The position numbers and the translations under genes were made by a program. DNA of 64,000 nucleotides, from positions 2,666,001-2,730,000 of the forward strand of contig OZ242297.1 in the NCBI GenBank assembly GCA_965207755.1. The letters run 5' to 3'. This stretch comes from Aldehydirespirator sp028819505. Its GTDB lineage: Bacteria > Actinomycetota > Acidimicrobiia > Acidimicrobiales > Aldehydirespiratoraceae. The notes under the pieces were generated by a model. It made no database searches. It saw only the letters and a list, made by a program, of their open reading frames with translations, and had not been told where the DNA came from. Shown here piece after piece: positions 8,984-17,632 of this stretch (position 1 is the stretch's first letter; each line of letters begins with the position of its first letter).

Positions 8984-10602
8984 GCCAGCTCTCGCTGGAG
9001 TCGGCGGATGTTGTAGACCATCACCGGCAGCACCAGCGCGAACAGCACGACCGCGAAGGCGCTGCTGGAGGTGAAGTTGCGGTCGCGCAGCTGGTCGAAC
9101 ATCTCGTTGGCCAGCACGTTGGTGCGGTTGGCGCCGTTGGTGGTGGCCTTCACCAGGTCGAACACCTTGGTGACGATCACTATGAGGGTGGTGACCACCA
9201 CGATGATGGTGGGCCTGATCTGGGGCATCACCACCCGCCAGAAGACCTGCGCCCGGCTGGCCCCGTCGACCTCGGCCGCCTCCGTCAGCTCCTCGGGGAC
9301 GGCCCGGATGGCGGCGGCCAGCACGACCATGGCGAAGCCGGTCTGGATCCACACCATGATGAACATGATCCAGAAGTTGTTCCAGGGGATCATCGTGGCG
9401 TTGATGAAGAAGCCGCGGGGGGTGAAGCCGAGCCCCTGGAGGACCGCGTTGAACAGCCCGGTCTGGCTGCCCATGGGCTGCACCTCGTACATGAAGTCCC
9501 AGATGACGGCCGCCCCGACCATCGATATGGCCATCGGCATGAAGATCAGGGTCTTGCCGATCCGCTCCCCCCGGGCCCGCTCGGCCAGCACGGCCAGCAG
9601 CAGGCCGAGGACGGTGGACAGCCCGGCCACGGTCACCACCCACCAGATGTTGTTCCAGACCACGCCCCGGAGGGTCGACAGCGCGCCGAAGACGACCAGG
9701 ATGGCGGCCACGACCACCAGCGAGGACGCGGCCGGCGATCCCCAGTCGAGCTCCACGTCGCGGCCGCGGGCCCGCGCCGCGATCCAGGCGGTCAGGATCA
9801 GCGCGGCGGCCGCCGCCGCGATCCACAGCGTGACCCGGCTCGACACCACCACGGTGAGCACGTCCATGATCTCGGAGCGGTTGGGCTCCCGTGCCAGCGA
9901 CTCGACGAACGCCACGGCTACGGCCACCGCCAGCAGGGCCGCCGCGGCTTTGAGCGCCCGCATCAGCGCGGTGGCGGCGGCCACCCGCGCCGGCCCGCCG
10001 ACGATGAGCGACGAGCTCGCCCACGCGGCCCCCGCGGCGAGGACCGCGGCCGCCAGCCCGACTATGAACAGCCGTCCGGTGAGGATGGACGGCCACCCCT
10101 CGAAGGTGAAGAACGTCCGGTTGGTGAAGATGTCGGTGTAGTGCTCGAGCGTGAAGCCGGGCTCGCGGCCACGGGTCCCGTTCTTGAACGACAGGAACAG
10201 CGTGCGCAGGCCGGGCAGGACGAGCCCGCCAACCACGAAGACCAGCGCCGGCCCGACGAACACCCAGGGCCTGAGGCGCTCCTCGAGACGCGAGCGCCGC
10301 GCCAGGGCCGGCTGGGCCAGCCTGCCGATCAGGGCCCCGGCGGCCGCTCCCGCGATCCCGCCTGCGCCGATGAGCAGCCAGCCCTCCTTGAGGGGGCCTC
10401 CCACGGCCGGTCCGCGGGGCAGCCAGCCGTTGTGCTGCACCACCGCGCCCGCGAGCAGGCCTGCGAGCACGCCCAGCGAGGCGGTGAAGGCGGGCCAGCG
10501 GCTCCGGACGCTGTCCACGGCGCGGTTCGCGCCGACGAACACCACCGCCGACACCGCCAGCGCCCCGGCGATGCTCACGAGCATGGTTGCCAACTGGGCC
10601 AC
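8980..10602 (-). CDS. sugar ABC transporter permease, MalF type, enlarged
   Basis: 540 residues from GTG at 10602; an internal ATG about six codons in is an alternative. The EAA loop appears as LTEAAEVDGASRAQVFWRVV. The protein is much longer than the usual 290-310 residues. An N-terminal block of about 110 residues holds two or three extra hydrophobic segments, and a long insertion with several more precedes the conserved permease core that begins around WWVVTVAGLSTVLG. MalF of Escherichia coli is also enlarged, but with a soluble loop, whereas this insert is hydrophobic and alanine-rich. Middle gene of the transporter operon, coupled to the MalG-type gene. Confidence 0.9.
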   Translation of the reverse strand: MAQLATMLVSIAGALAVSAVVFVGANRAVDSVRSRWPAFTASLGVLAGLLAGAVVQHNGWLPRGPAVGGPLKEGWLLIGAGGIAGAAAGALIGRLAQPALARRSRLEERLRPWVFVGPALVFVVGGLVLPGLRTLFLSFKNGTRGREPGFTLEHYTDIFTNRTFFTFEGWPSILTGRLFIVGLAAAVLAAGAAWASSSLIVGGPARVAAATALMRALKAAAALLAVAVAVAFVESLAREPNRSEIMDVLTVVVSSRVTLWIAAAAAALILTAWIAARARGRDVELDWGSPAASSLVVVAAILVVFGALSTLRGVVWNNIWWVVTVAGLSTVLGLLLAVLAERARGERIGKTLIFMPMAISMVGAAVIWDFMYEVQPMGSQTGLFNAVLQGLGFTPRGFFINATMIPWNNFWIMFIMVWIQTGFAMVVLAAAIRAVPEELTEAAEVDGASRAQVFWRVVMPQIRPTIIVVVTTLIVIVTKVFDLVKATTNGANRTNVLANEMFDQLRDRNFTSSSAFAVVLFALVLPVMVYNIRRLQRELA

Positions 10603-10705
10603 GGACCCCCCTGGGCTGCCGGTACCGGTGATCTATGTTCGCCCTATGTTTGCCGCAGCCGGGCGGGGGGCGCCGCTCGCGCCCCCGCGCCCCGCTGAGC
10701 GGCTG

Positions 10706-12376
10706 TCAGGACGGCCAGGCGTCCTCAGTGTCGTCGGCGAACTCCTGAGCGGTCTTGGAGCCCGACACGTAGTCGGTGCCCGACCGCCAGAACTCGCCCG
10801 CTCCGACCTCGCCCGGCATCAGGTCCGAGGCGTCGAAGCGGAACGGGTTGGCGCTGACGAGGATCTCGGCGAGGGCCCGGTCGAACGAGGAGCTGTACAG
10901 CGACGTGTCGTGGTCGCGGTTGGGCGACAGGAAGCCGCCCTTGTCGGACGCGATGCGGGCGTCGGCGTACTCGGCCGTGCCGATGTACTCCAGCACCGCC
11001 AGGGTCTCGGGCTTGTCGGTGAAGGCCACCGCATGGGTCCCCGCTCCGAGCACCACGGTGCCGAACTCGTCGCTGATGGTCGGCAGGTAGAACACGTTCA
11101 CGTCGCCGTCGGGACCGAGCGACGACGCGCCGGCCTCGAGGTAGTGGGCGCCCGCGAAGTTGGCCTGGCGGTGCATCATGCACTCGCCGTTGAGGTGGGC
11201 CGCCGCCATCTCGCGGAAGCTGCGCTGGGAGATCAGGTCGCGGCCGCCGCTCACGTTGCCCTCCCCGAACCAGACGCCGCCGACGAACTCGGCCACCTCG
11301 ACGACCCGTGGGTCGTTGAAGGGGATCTCGTGGCTCACCCACTGGTCGTACACCGCGGGCCCGTGGAGGCGGAGCATCATGTCCTCCATCCAGTCGGTGA
11401 AGGCCCAGCCGGTCGCCGCGCCGGACTCGATGCCGACGCACCACGGGGTCTGGCCGTTGCCCTTCATCGTCTCCATGAGCGACTCGAGCTCGGCCCAGGT
11501 CTGGGGGATCTCGTAGCCGTTGTCGGCGAAGCCCTGCGGGCTGTACCACACCAGGCTCTTCACGTCGCCCTTGTTGGGCACGCCGTAGACGTTGCCGCCG
11601 GTGGTGGCCAGGTCGAACCAGAACTGGTCGTAGGAGCCGCCGATGTTGGCCATGATCGAGTCGGGGATGGCGACCGCGTCGCCGGACTCGCCGAACTGCA
11701 GGATCCGGCCGGGCTGGGGGATGATCACGATGTCGGGCGGGTCGCCGGCCTCCACGGCCAGGTTCAGCTCGGTGGTGGCGTCGCGGGTGCCGGAGTACCG
11801 GACGACGATCCCGGTGCGCTCGCGCAGCGGCTCGAAACCGGCCACGAAGCCCTCGGCCTCGGATCCGGTCTCGGGACCGAGGATGCTGACGACGCTGCCG
11901 GCCAGGCTCATCTCCATCTCCATCATGGTCGCCTCCATCGCCGCCTCGGTCTCGGCTGCTCTGGCGGCGGCCGCCTCGGCCTCGGCCTGCGCCTCGGCTG
12001 CTTCGGCGGCAGCCGATTCCAGCTGGGCCTCGAGCTCGGCGACGAAGTCGGGGTCGATGGCGCCCTCGGCCTCGGCCATGGCAGTCTCGAGCGCGGCTTC
12101 GGCTTCGGCTGCTCTGGCGGCAGCCGCGTCGGCGTCGGCCTGCGCCTCAGCTGCTTCGGCCTCGGCGGCCGCGGCGTCGGCGGCAGCGGCCTCGGCTTCA
12201 GCGGCCGCGGCGGCCGCCTCGGCCTCGGCAGCCGCGGCGTCGGCCTGCGCTTCAGCGGCCGCGGCGTCGGCGGCGCTGGTGTCCGCTGCCGGCTCGTCGT
12301 CGCCGCAGGCTGCCGCCACGAGCGAGAGGCTGAGCAGGGCGCCGAGGATGAGCCATAGGCGCGGGTGTGTCTTCAT
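10706..12376 (-). CDS. sugar-binding lipoprotein with alanine-rich helical stalk
   Basis: 556 residues. ATG at 12376 is preferred over a longer frame because GGGAGG lies just upstream and a lipoprotein signal follows (LVAAAC, modified Cys24). Residues about 33-157 consist almost only of Ala, Glu, Asp and Gln with occasional Arg and Met, predicted to form a long helix or coiled coil. From about 161 a family-1 extracellular solute-binding domain begins (SVVSILGPETGSEAEGF, later VEAGDPPDIVIIPQPG). The stalk would hold the binding domain away from the membrane. It is the probable first gene of the importer operon. Confidence 0.93.
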   Translation of the reverse strand: MKTHPRLWLILGALLSLSLVAAACGDDEPAADTSAADAAAAEAQADAAAAEAEAAAAAAEAEAAAADAAAAEAEAAEAQADADAAAARAAEAEAALETAMAEAEGAIDPDFVAELEAQLESAAAEAAEAQAEAEAAAARAAETEAAMEATMMEMEMSLAGSVVSILGPETGSEAEGFVAGFEPLRERTGIVVRYSGTRDATTELNLAVEAGDPPDIVIIPQPGRILQFGESGDAVAIPDSIMANIGGSYDQFWFDLATTGGNVYGVPNKGDVKSLVWYSPQGFADNGYEIPQTWAELESLMETMKGNGQTPWCVGIESGAATGWAFTDWMEDMMLRLHGPAVYDQWVSHEIPFNDPRVVEVAEFVGGVWFGEGNVSGGRDLISQRSFREMAAAHLNGECMMHRQANFAGAHYLEAGASSLGPDGDVNVFYLPTISDEFGTVVLGAGTHAVAFTDKPETLAVLEYIGTAEYADARIASDKGGFLSPNRDHDTSLYSSSFDRALAEILVSANPFRFDASDLMPGEVGAGEFWRSGTDYVSGSKTAQEFADDTEDAWPS

Positions 12377-12479
12377 TTCTTCCCTCCCAGGGATGCATGC
12401 GTTTACGGGCTTGGAAGGTAGCGCGGCCACCCCTCAGGTTCAACCCGCCGCCGGAGGGGCCGAGCGTGCATGCGAGCGC

Positions 12480-12566
12480 ACCCGGCCCACGCGGGCGGGG
12501 CCGTGCCCGGCCGGCCAGTTCCACCTGCTCCAGCGCCTCGACCCGGCCCACGCGGGCGGGGCCGTG
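12480..12566. repeat. two-copy direct repeat, 61-bp period
   Basis: A 26-bp segment starting ACCCGGCCCACGCGGG occurs at 12480 and 12541, separated by non-identical filler. It overlaps the corrupted 3' end of the LacI-like gene. Confidence 0.85.
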
Positions 12567-13340
12567 GCCCGGACGCCCATCTCCTCCACCGCCTGGCGCA
12601 TGGTGGTGAGCCCCAGCGCGCCGGCGAGGTCGTGGTCGTCGAAGCCGACCACGGAGAGGTCGCCGGGCACCGCCAGACCGCGCCCCGAGGCGGCGCGCAA
12701 CTCGCCGAAGGCCATCTCGTCGGACATGCAGAACACCGCGGTGGGCGGCCGTGCGCCTTGGAGGAGCCTCGACAGCGCGGCGGCGCCGCCGGCCGCGGTC
12801 CAGTCGCCGCTGTCGGCCAGTTCGGGATCGACGGGCAGCCCTGCGGCCCGCAGGGCGTCCTCGTAGCCGCGGCGGCGCTGTTCGGGGACGGGCGTCGGGA
12901 GGTCCGACAGATGCGGGCCCGCGACGAGGCCGACGCGCTCATGGCCCAGCTCGACGAGGTGCTCGACCGCTCGTCGAGCCGCGAGCCGGTTGTCGATCGT
13001 GATCGACGAGGCGCCCTCGAGCCGCTCCCCCACCGCGACGACCGGGCGGTCGAAGATCGCTTCCGCAGAGTCCCCTTCGACGCTGACGAAGGTGTCGATG
13101 AGGACCAGCCCGTCGACTCGCCGGCAGAACGAGCGGGCCTCGTGGAGGAACCGCCGGCGGTCCTCCGGGGTGGCCATCATCGAGACGAGCAGGTCGTAGC
13201 CCGCCGGGGCGAGCACCGAGTTGATGCCGCCCAGCGCCCGGGACGGGAACCAGGCCCCGAACTGGGGCGCGGCCACGCCGATGGTCCAGGTCCGTCCCAC
13301 GGCCGGCACCTCGCCGCCGCCCGGGCGCTGCGCAGATGCG

Positions 13341-13440
13341 CGGCGGTCTTGTGCGTCGTGCGGCGACTCTGTGCGATGTGCGGCGACTCTGTGCGATGTG
13401 CGGCGGTCTTGTGCGTCGTGCGGCGACTCTGTGCGGCATG
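13341..13440. repeat. five tandem 20-bp units
   Basis: Exact 20-bp period with units starting at 13341, 13361, 13381, 13401 and 13421. Two variants occur in the order A-B-B-A-B'. The array lies between the truncated LacI frame and the ATPase gene, where the LacI HTH would have been encoded. Confidence 0.95.
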
Positions 13441-13454
13441 CGGCCGCCAAGTGC

Positions 13455-13460
13455 TAGTGT
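13455..13460 (+). promoter_or_regulatory. -10-like box for leaderless tailed ATPase
   Basis: TGCTAGTGT ends 6 nt before the GTG at 13467, with no ribosome-binding site between. The paralogue at 25267 has TGCTAGAGT in the equivalent place, so this short promoter context appears conserved. Confidence 0.55.
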
Positions 13461-13466
13461 GGCGGT

Positions 13467-14768
13467 GTGGCCGTCAATCCCTTCACCCCCGACTTCGGGC
13501 GACGCCCCGCACATCTGGTGGGGCAGGAATCCCTGCTGGCCAGCATAGAGCGCGATCTGCAGACGGGGCCAGAGGCCATCGGGTACACCCGGCTGTTCCT
13601 AGGGCATCGCGGGTCGGGCAAGACGACCCTGATGGCCGAGATCGGTGACGTGGCGCGGTCGCGGGGAATGATGGTGATCGACGCGGACGCAGCCACCCCC
13701 GGACTGCCTGATCGGATCGTGACTGCCGTTGCCGAGGTCATGTCGGAACATCCCGCAATCACGGACGAATGGCGGAAGCGGGCCGCGCGACGGGCAGAAC
13801 CTGCGCGGATGACCGGCGTGGGGGTTGGCCCGCTCCAAGCATCGTGGGACAAGTCTGGAGATGTCCGCCAAGCCCCCGACTTGAGATACACGCTGATGCG
13901 GGTGGTGGAGGCAGCGGATGCGGTGGGGTCGAGCGTCCTGCTCACTCTTGACGAGCTGCACGCGGGTGATCGTCACGAGTTGCGGCGAGTCGCGGCGGAC
14001 TGCCAGTACATCACCAAGATCAAGCTCATGCCGATGGCGTTCATGGGAGGCGGCCTCAGAGAACTCGAGTACACGATGCTGCGGGACAAGAAGATGACCT
14101 TCTTTCACCGGTGTCACCGAGAGGACATCCGCGGCATGCATGCTGCCGACGCATGGGGTGGCCTGCGCCGTTACTTGGTGGATGTCGGCATCGAGTCTGA
14201 CGATGTCGCCCTACGGCGGATGGCGGACTCCTTGACCGGCAAGACCTTCTATCACCTGCAATCACTGGGCGACAAGGCCTGGCGCATCGCCATGGCCTCC
14301 AACGGCCGGATTGACGGCCCCGCGGCGGACGAAGCCGTCAGACAGCACACGGCCGACATCCAACGCAAGATCCTCGCGCCGCTGTGGGGCGACCTGATGG
14401 AGTTTGATCAAGATGTGCTGACCATGCTGGCCCGCATGGGCGGCGAAGCCAGTCGCGGCGCCGTAGCCTCCCGTGCGAGAGATGCCGGCTTCCGGTCGAA
14501 GCCCATGCGCGAGTCGCTTGCGAGGCTGAAGGCATTGGACCTCGTGTCCGAACACAACGGGCGATACGCGATGTCCGGCCTGCTGGACGCGTCGAATGTC
14601 CTGTCCGACGAGCTAGGCGGAGCATTGGACGGCGTCTGGGATGAACTGGAGGCGCCCCAGGCACGCGGCGGGGGCGCCAAGCCGCGCTGCGGACATTATA
14701 TGCCAGTCTCGAAAGCAGTCTGCGTGCTCGCGCAGGGCCATAAGGGTGGGCATCGATCACGGCTCTGA
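13467..14768 (+). CDS. AAA ATPase with C-terminal Cys/His tail
   Basis: 433 residues from GTG. The N-terminus NPFTPDFGRRPAHLVGQ precedes Walker A GHRGSGKT (46-53) and a Walker B with VLLTLDELH. The arrangement resembles Orc1/Cdc6-type and other STAND-like AAA proteins with a winged-helix region near the C-terminus. The last 26 residues hold Cys408-Gly-His, Cys419, then GHKGGHRS, a plausible zinc ligand set. The protein at 25267-26610 shares the N-terminal motif, the AAA core and this tail, so they are paralogues. Lower GC and rarer codons than its neighbours suggest transfer. Function unknown. Confidence 0.85.
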   Translation: MAVNPFTPDFGRRPAHLVGQESLLASIERDLQTGPEAIGYTRLFLGHRGSGKTTLMAEIGDVARSRGMMVIDADAATPGLPDRIVTAVAEVMSEHPAITDEWRKRAARRAEPARMTGVGVGPLQASWDKSGDVRQAPDLRYTLMRVVEAADAVGSSVLLTLDELHAGDRHELRRVAADCQYITKIKLMPMAFMGGGLRELEYTMLRDKKMTFFHRCHREDIRGMHAADAWGGLRRYLVDVGIESDDVALRRMADSLTGKTFYHLQSLGDKAWRIAMASNGRIDGPAADEAVRQHTADIQRKILAPLWGDLMEFDQDVLTMLARMGGEASRGAVASRARDAGFRSKPMRESLARLKALDLVSEHNGRYAMSGLLDASNVLSDELGGALDGVWDELEAPQARGGGAKPRCGHYMPVSKAVCVLAQGHKGGHRSRL

Positions 14769-14867
14769 TCGATGCGGGCCGCGCAAGCCCGGTTCATCAG
14801 GCCGGGAGGAGTCAGCCGGCCGAGGAGCGGAGCCCGGCGAGTCGAGCATCCGCAGCCGACCGGCAGC

Positions 14868-14957
14868 CTGCCGGCCGCGGTTGCCGGGAGGATCGCTGGG
14901 CCGTCCCGATCCTGGACAGCGCCATGTTCTGCCGGCCGCGGTTGCCGGGAGGATCGC
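14868..14957. repeat. two-copy 29-bp direct repeat, 61-bp period
   Basis: A 29-bp segment beginning CTGCCGGCCGCGGTTGCC occurs at 14868 and 14929 in the gap (14769-14970) between the convergent ATPase and SDR genes. Nothing else is visible in that gap. Confidence 0.85.
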
Positions 14958-14970
14958 CGGCGGAGACCGG

Positions 14971-15681
14971 CTAGCCCATCCACTGGCCGCCGTTGATGTC
15001 GATGGTGGCGCCGGTGATGTAGCCGGCGTGGGGTCCGCACAGGAACTCCACCGTCGCGGCCAGGTCGTCGGGGTCTCCCGGAGCGTCGCCGGGCACGGTG
15101 GCCAGGATGCGCTCGCGCCAGGCGGGGTCGAGCGCCTGCCACATGGGCGTGTCGTGGGGTCCGGGGGCCACCGCGTTGACGGCGATGTTGTCGGCGGCGT
15201 GGTGCAGGGCCAGGAAGCGGGTGAGGGTGATCAGCCCGCCCTTGCTGGCCGCGTAGGCCGGTCCCGACAGCGGCGATCCGCCGAAGCGGCCGTTCACCGA
15301 CGCGACGTTCACGATCCTGCCCCCGCCGGCGGCCCGCATGCCCGCGATCGCCTGGCGGGCGCACAGGTAGGCGCCGGTGAGGTTCACGTCGAGGATGCGG
15401 CGCCAGTCCTCGGGGCTCTCGTCCTCCACGCCTCCCGCGCCGGTGATGCCGGCGCTGTTGACCAGGACGGCGGGGTGGCCGTGCCGGTCGCGGATCGCGT
15501 CGAAGGCCGCGGCCACCGACCCGGCGTCGGATATGTCGCAGGCGATGGCCTCGACTGCGCCGGCGACGGCGCCGTCAGCGGCATCGAGGCCGACGACCGC
15601 GTCGCCGCTCTCGCTCAGGCGCCTGCACACCGCCGAGCCGATGGCGCCGGCCGCGCCGGTCACGACCGCCACCCGGCTCAT
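14971..15681 (-). CDS. SDR-family oxidoreductase
   Basis: 236 residues. Classical short-chain dehydrogenase features: TGAAGAIG cofactor loop, NSAG, VNVASV with the catalytic serine region, and YAASK with catalytic Tyr and Lys; the end IDINGGQWMG is typical of FabG-like enzymes. Its ATG overlaps the TGA of glpK by four bases, so it is coupled to glycerol kinase and probably acts on a polyol or related alcohol. Substrate is not determinable. Confidence 0.9.
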   Translation of the reverse strand: MSRVAVVTGAAGAIGSAVCRRLSESGDAVVGLDAADGAVAGAVEAIACDISDAGSVAAAFDAIRDRHGHPAVLVNSAGITGAGGVEDESPEDWRRILDVNLTGAYLCARQAIAGMRAAGGGRIVNVASVNGRFGGSPLSGPAYAASKGGLITLTRFLALHHAADNIAVNAVAPGPHDTPMWQALDPAWRERILATVPGDAPGDPDDLAATVEFLCGPHAGYITGATIDINGGQWMG

Positions 15682-17162
15682 CCGCTCGCCCAGCCCTTGC
15701 TGCGGTCCACGGCGCGTCTCCAGTCGGCGTAGGCGGCGTCGGCGGCGTCTCTCGCCGCGCTGGGCGCAGCCTCGAAGTCGAGTTCCCAGTGGCCGGAGAC
15801 GGCTTCCAGCGTCGGCCAGACGCCGGCGGCCAGCCCGGCCAGGCAGGCGGCGCCGAACGCGGTCGCCTCCTGGCGCCTGGGGCGCTGGACGGCCACGCCG
15901 AGCTGGTCGGCTTGGAGCTGCAGCATGGAGTCCATCACCGATGCGCCCCCGTCGACGCGCAGGCTGCGGACCGGCGTGCCGGTGGCGGCCGTCATCGCCT
16001 CGACCACGTCGCGGGTCTGGTAGGCCATGGCCTCCACCGCGGCTCGTGCGATCTCGGGCCGCCCGGTGCCCCGGGTGAGGCCGATGAGGGCGCCGCGGGC
16101 GTAGGGATCCCAGTGCGGGCTGCCGAGACCGGCGAAGGCCGGGACCATGAACACCCCGCCCGTGGAGTCGCACTGCTGGGCGAGTCCCTCGATCTCGGCG
16201 GCCTCGGCGATGATCCCGAGGCCGTCCCGGAGCCACTGGACGGCTGCTCCGGTGGCGAATATCGCTCCCTCGAGGGCGTAGGTGGGGGCCGGCCCCTGCG
16301 GCGTGTCAAGCAGCCAGGCGACGGTCGTGAGCAGGCCTTCGGCGGGTGCCGGCAGTTCGGCCCCCACGTTCATCAGCACGAACGAGCCGGTTCCGTAGGT
16401 GTTCTTGGCGTCGCCCGGCGCGAACGCGGCCTGGCCGAACAGGGCGGCGTGCTGGTCGCCGGCGACGCCGCGGATCGGGACGCCCGGGCCGCAGGCGGCG
16501 ACCGGGCCGGTGGCCCCGAACGTGCCGCTGGAGGGCCGCACCTGCGGCAGCGCCTCGACCGGGACGCCGAACAGCGAGCACAGCTCGGGGTCCCATCGCA
16601 GAGCCCCGATGTCGAACAGCATGGTGCGGGCCGCGTTGGTGGCGTCGGTGGCGTGGACCTCGCCGCCGGTCAGGTTCCACACGATCCAGCTGTCGACCGT
16701 CCCCAGCGCGAGGTCGGCGCCGGCTGCCACCCCGCCGTCGGTGAGCATCCACTCGAGCTTCGAGGCCGAGAAGTACGGGTCGAGCACCAGCCCGGTGCGC
16801 TCGCGCACCAGCGGCAGGGCGCCGTCCTGCTCCAGTCGCGTGCAGCGCGCCGCGGTGCGGCGGTCCTGCCACACGATGGCCCGATGGACCGGCTCGGAGC
16901 GGCGCCGGCTCCAGGCGACCGCCGTCTCGCGCTGGTTGGTGACGCCGATGGCGGCCGGCGCCTCGTCCAGGCTGCCGGCCACCTCGCCGAGCGTCGCCTG
17001 CACCGCGGCCCAGATCTCGGCGGCGTCGTGCTCGACGCGTCCCGGCATCGGGAAGTACTGGGGGAACTCGCGCTGCGCCGAAGCCACCGTCCGCCCGGAG
17101 TCGTCGAAGGCGATGGTGCGCACGCTGGTCGTGCCGGCGTCGATGGCCAGTACGACGGTCAT
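15678..17162 (-). CDS. glpK: glycerol kinase
   Basis: 494 residues, the usual length. FGGY-kinase signatures specific to GlpK are present: AIDAGTTSVRTIAFD at the N-terminus, GVTNQRET (73-80), IVWQDRRTA, DPYFSASKLEWML, GTVDSWIVWNLTGG and the ATDATNAARTM segment. It phosphorylates glycerol to glycerol 3-phosphate in the cytoplasm. It lies downstream of glpD in the same direction, separated by two repeat arrays (17215-17466 and 17484-17632), and is coupled to the SDR gene. No glycerol facilitator is nearby. Confidence 0.96.
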   Translation of the reverse strand: MTVVLAIDAGTTSVRTIAFDDSGRTVASAQREFPQYFPMPGRVEHDAAEIWAAVQATLGEVAGSLDEAPAAIGVTNQRETAVAWSRRRSEPVHRAIVWQDRRTAARCTRLEQDGALPLVRERTGLVLDPYFSASKLEWMLTDGGVAAGADLALGTVDSWIVWNLTGGEVHATDATNAARTMLFDIGALRWDPELCSLFGVPVEALPQVRPSSGTFGATGPVAACGPGVPIRGVAGDQHAALFGQAAFAPGDAKNTYGTGSFVLMNVGAELPAPAEGLLTTVAWLLDTPQGPAPTYALEGAIFATGAAVQWLRDGLGIIAEAAEIEGLAQQCDSTGGVFMVPAFAGLGSPHWDPYARGALIGLTRGTGRPEIARAAVEAMAYQTRDVVEAMTAATGTPVRSLRVDGGASVMDSMLQLQADQLGVAVQRPRRQEATAFGAACLAGLAAGVWPTLEAVSGHWELDFEAAPSAARDAADAAYADWRRAVDRSKGWASG

Positions 17163-17214
17163 GGCGCGCCGCTCCGACTCTTGTCCGCGGCGCTCCCCGC
17201 CCGCTCGGCCTCCG

Positions 17215-17466
17215 GATCGCCGACGGCGGGGCGCTGGTCCCCGAGGAGTTCGGCGCTCCCCATCCGCTCGGGCCCCGGATCGCCGACGGCGGGGCGCTGG
17301 TCCCCGAGGAGTTCGGCGCTCCCCATCCGCTCGGGCCCCGGATCGCCGACGGCGGGGCGCTGGTCCCCGAGGAGTTCGGCGCTCCCCATCCGCGAAGGCC
17401 CCGGATCGCCGACGGCGGGGCGCTGGTCCCCGAGGAGTTCGGCGCTCCCCATCCGCGAAGGCCCCG
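17215..17466. repeat. four tandem 63-bp units between glpD and glpK
   Basis: Units start at 17215, 17278, 17341 and 17404 with an exact 63-bp period. Each carries a variant of the glpD 3' end (GCGCTCCCCATCCGC) plus filler. Read on the minus strand it is an open frame of 21-codon repeats, but no start or homology supports a protein. Confidence 0.95.
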
Positions 17467-17483
17467 GCCTCCCTCGACCCGTT

Positions 17484-17632
17484 GCGAATATCCTCACGAC
17501 GCGCTCCCCGTCCGCTCGGGCCGCGGCCCCGCGCGGCCTGCTGCGAACATCCTCACGACGCGCTCCCCGTCCGCTCGGGCCCCGCGCGGCCTGCTGCGAA
17601 TATCCTCACGACGCGCTCCCCGTCCGCTCGGC
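17484..17632. repeat. three-copy array ending in the glpD stop region
   Basis: Copies begin near 17484, 17543 and 17596. The gene-proximal copy is the real 3' end of glpD: 26 bp from its stop codon at 17606 are repeated, then the sequence departs from the gene. Confidence 0.9.

Larger units (their letters stand above)
12440..13450 (-). pseudogene. LacI-family regulator lacking its HTH and native C-terminus
   Basis: The ligand-binding core of a LacI/PurR regulator is intact, from RTWTIGVAAP through ITIDNRLAARRAVEHL and AVFCMSDEMAFGELRAAS to VPGDLSVVGFDDHDLAGALG. The roughly 55-residue helix-turn-helix that should precede it is absent; that place is taken by five 20-bp repeats (13341-13440). 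After EEMGVRA the last 30 or so family residues are replaced by low-complexity sequence from a two-copy repeat (12480-12566). The frame remains open with a TTG start. It sits upstream of the sugar importer, so it is probably its former regulator, now unable to bind DNA. Confidence 0.75.

Noticed and set aside
17159..17497. 112-codon minus-strand frame of 21-residue repeats (MGSAELLGDQRPAVGDPG)
   Set aside because: It is the translation of the 63-bp array; no start signal, no homologue recognised, and neighbouring arrays with periods not divisible by three show the arrays are not selected as protein.
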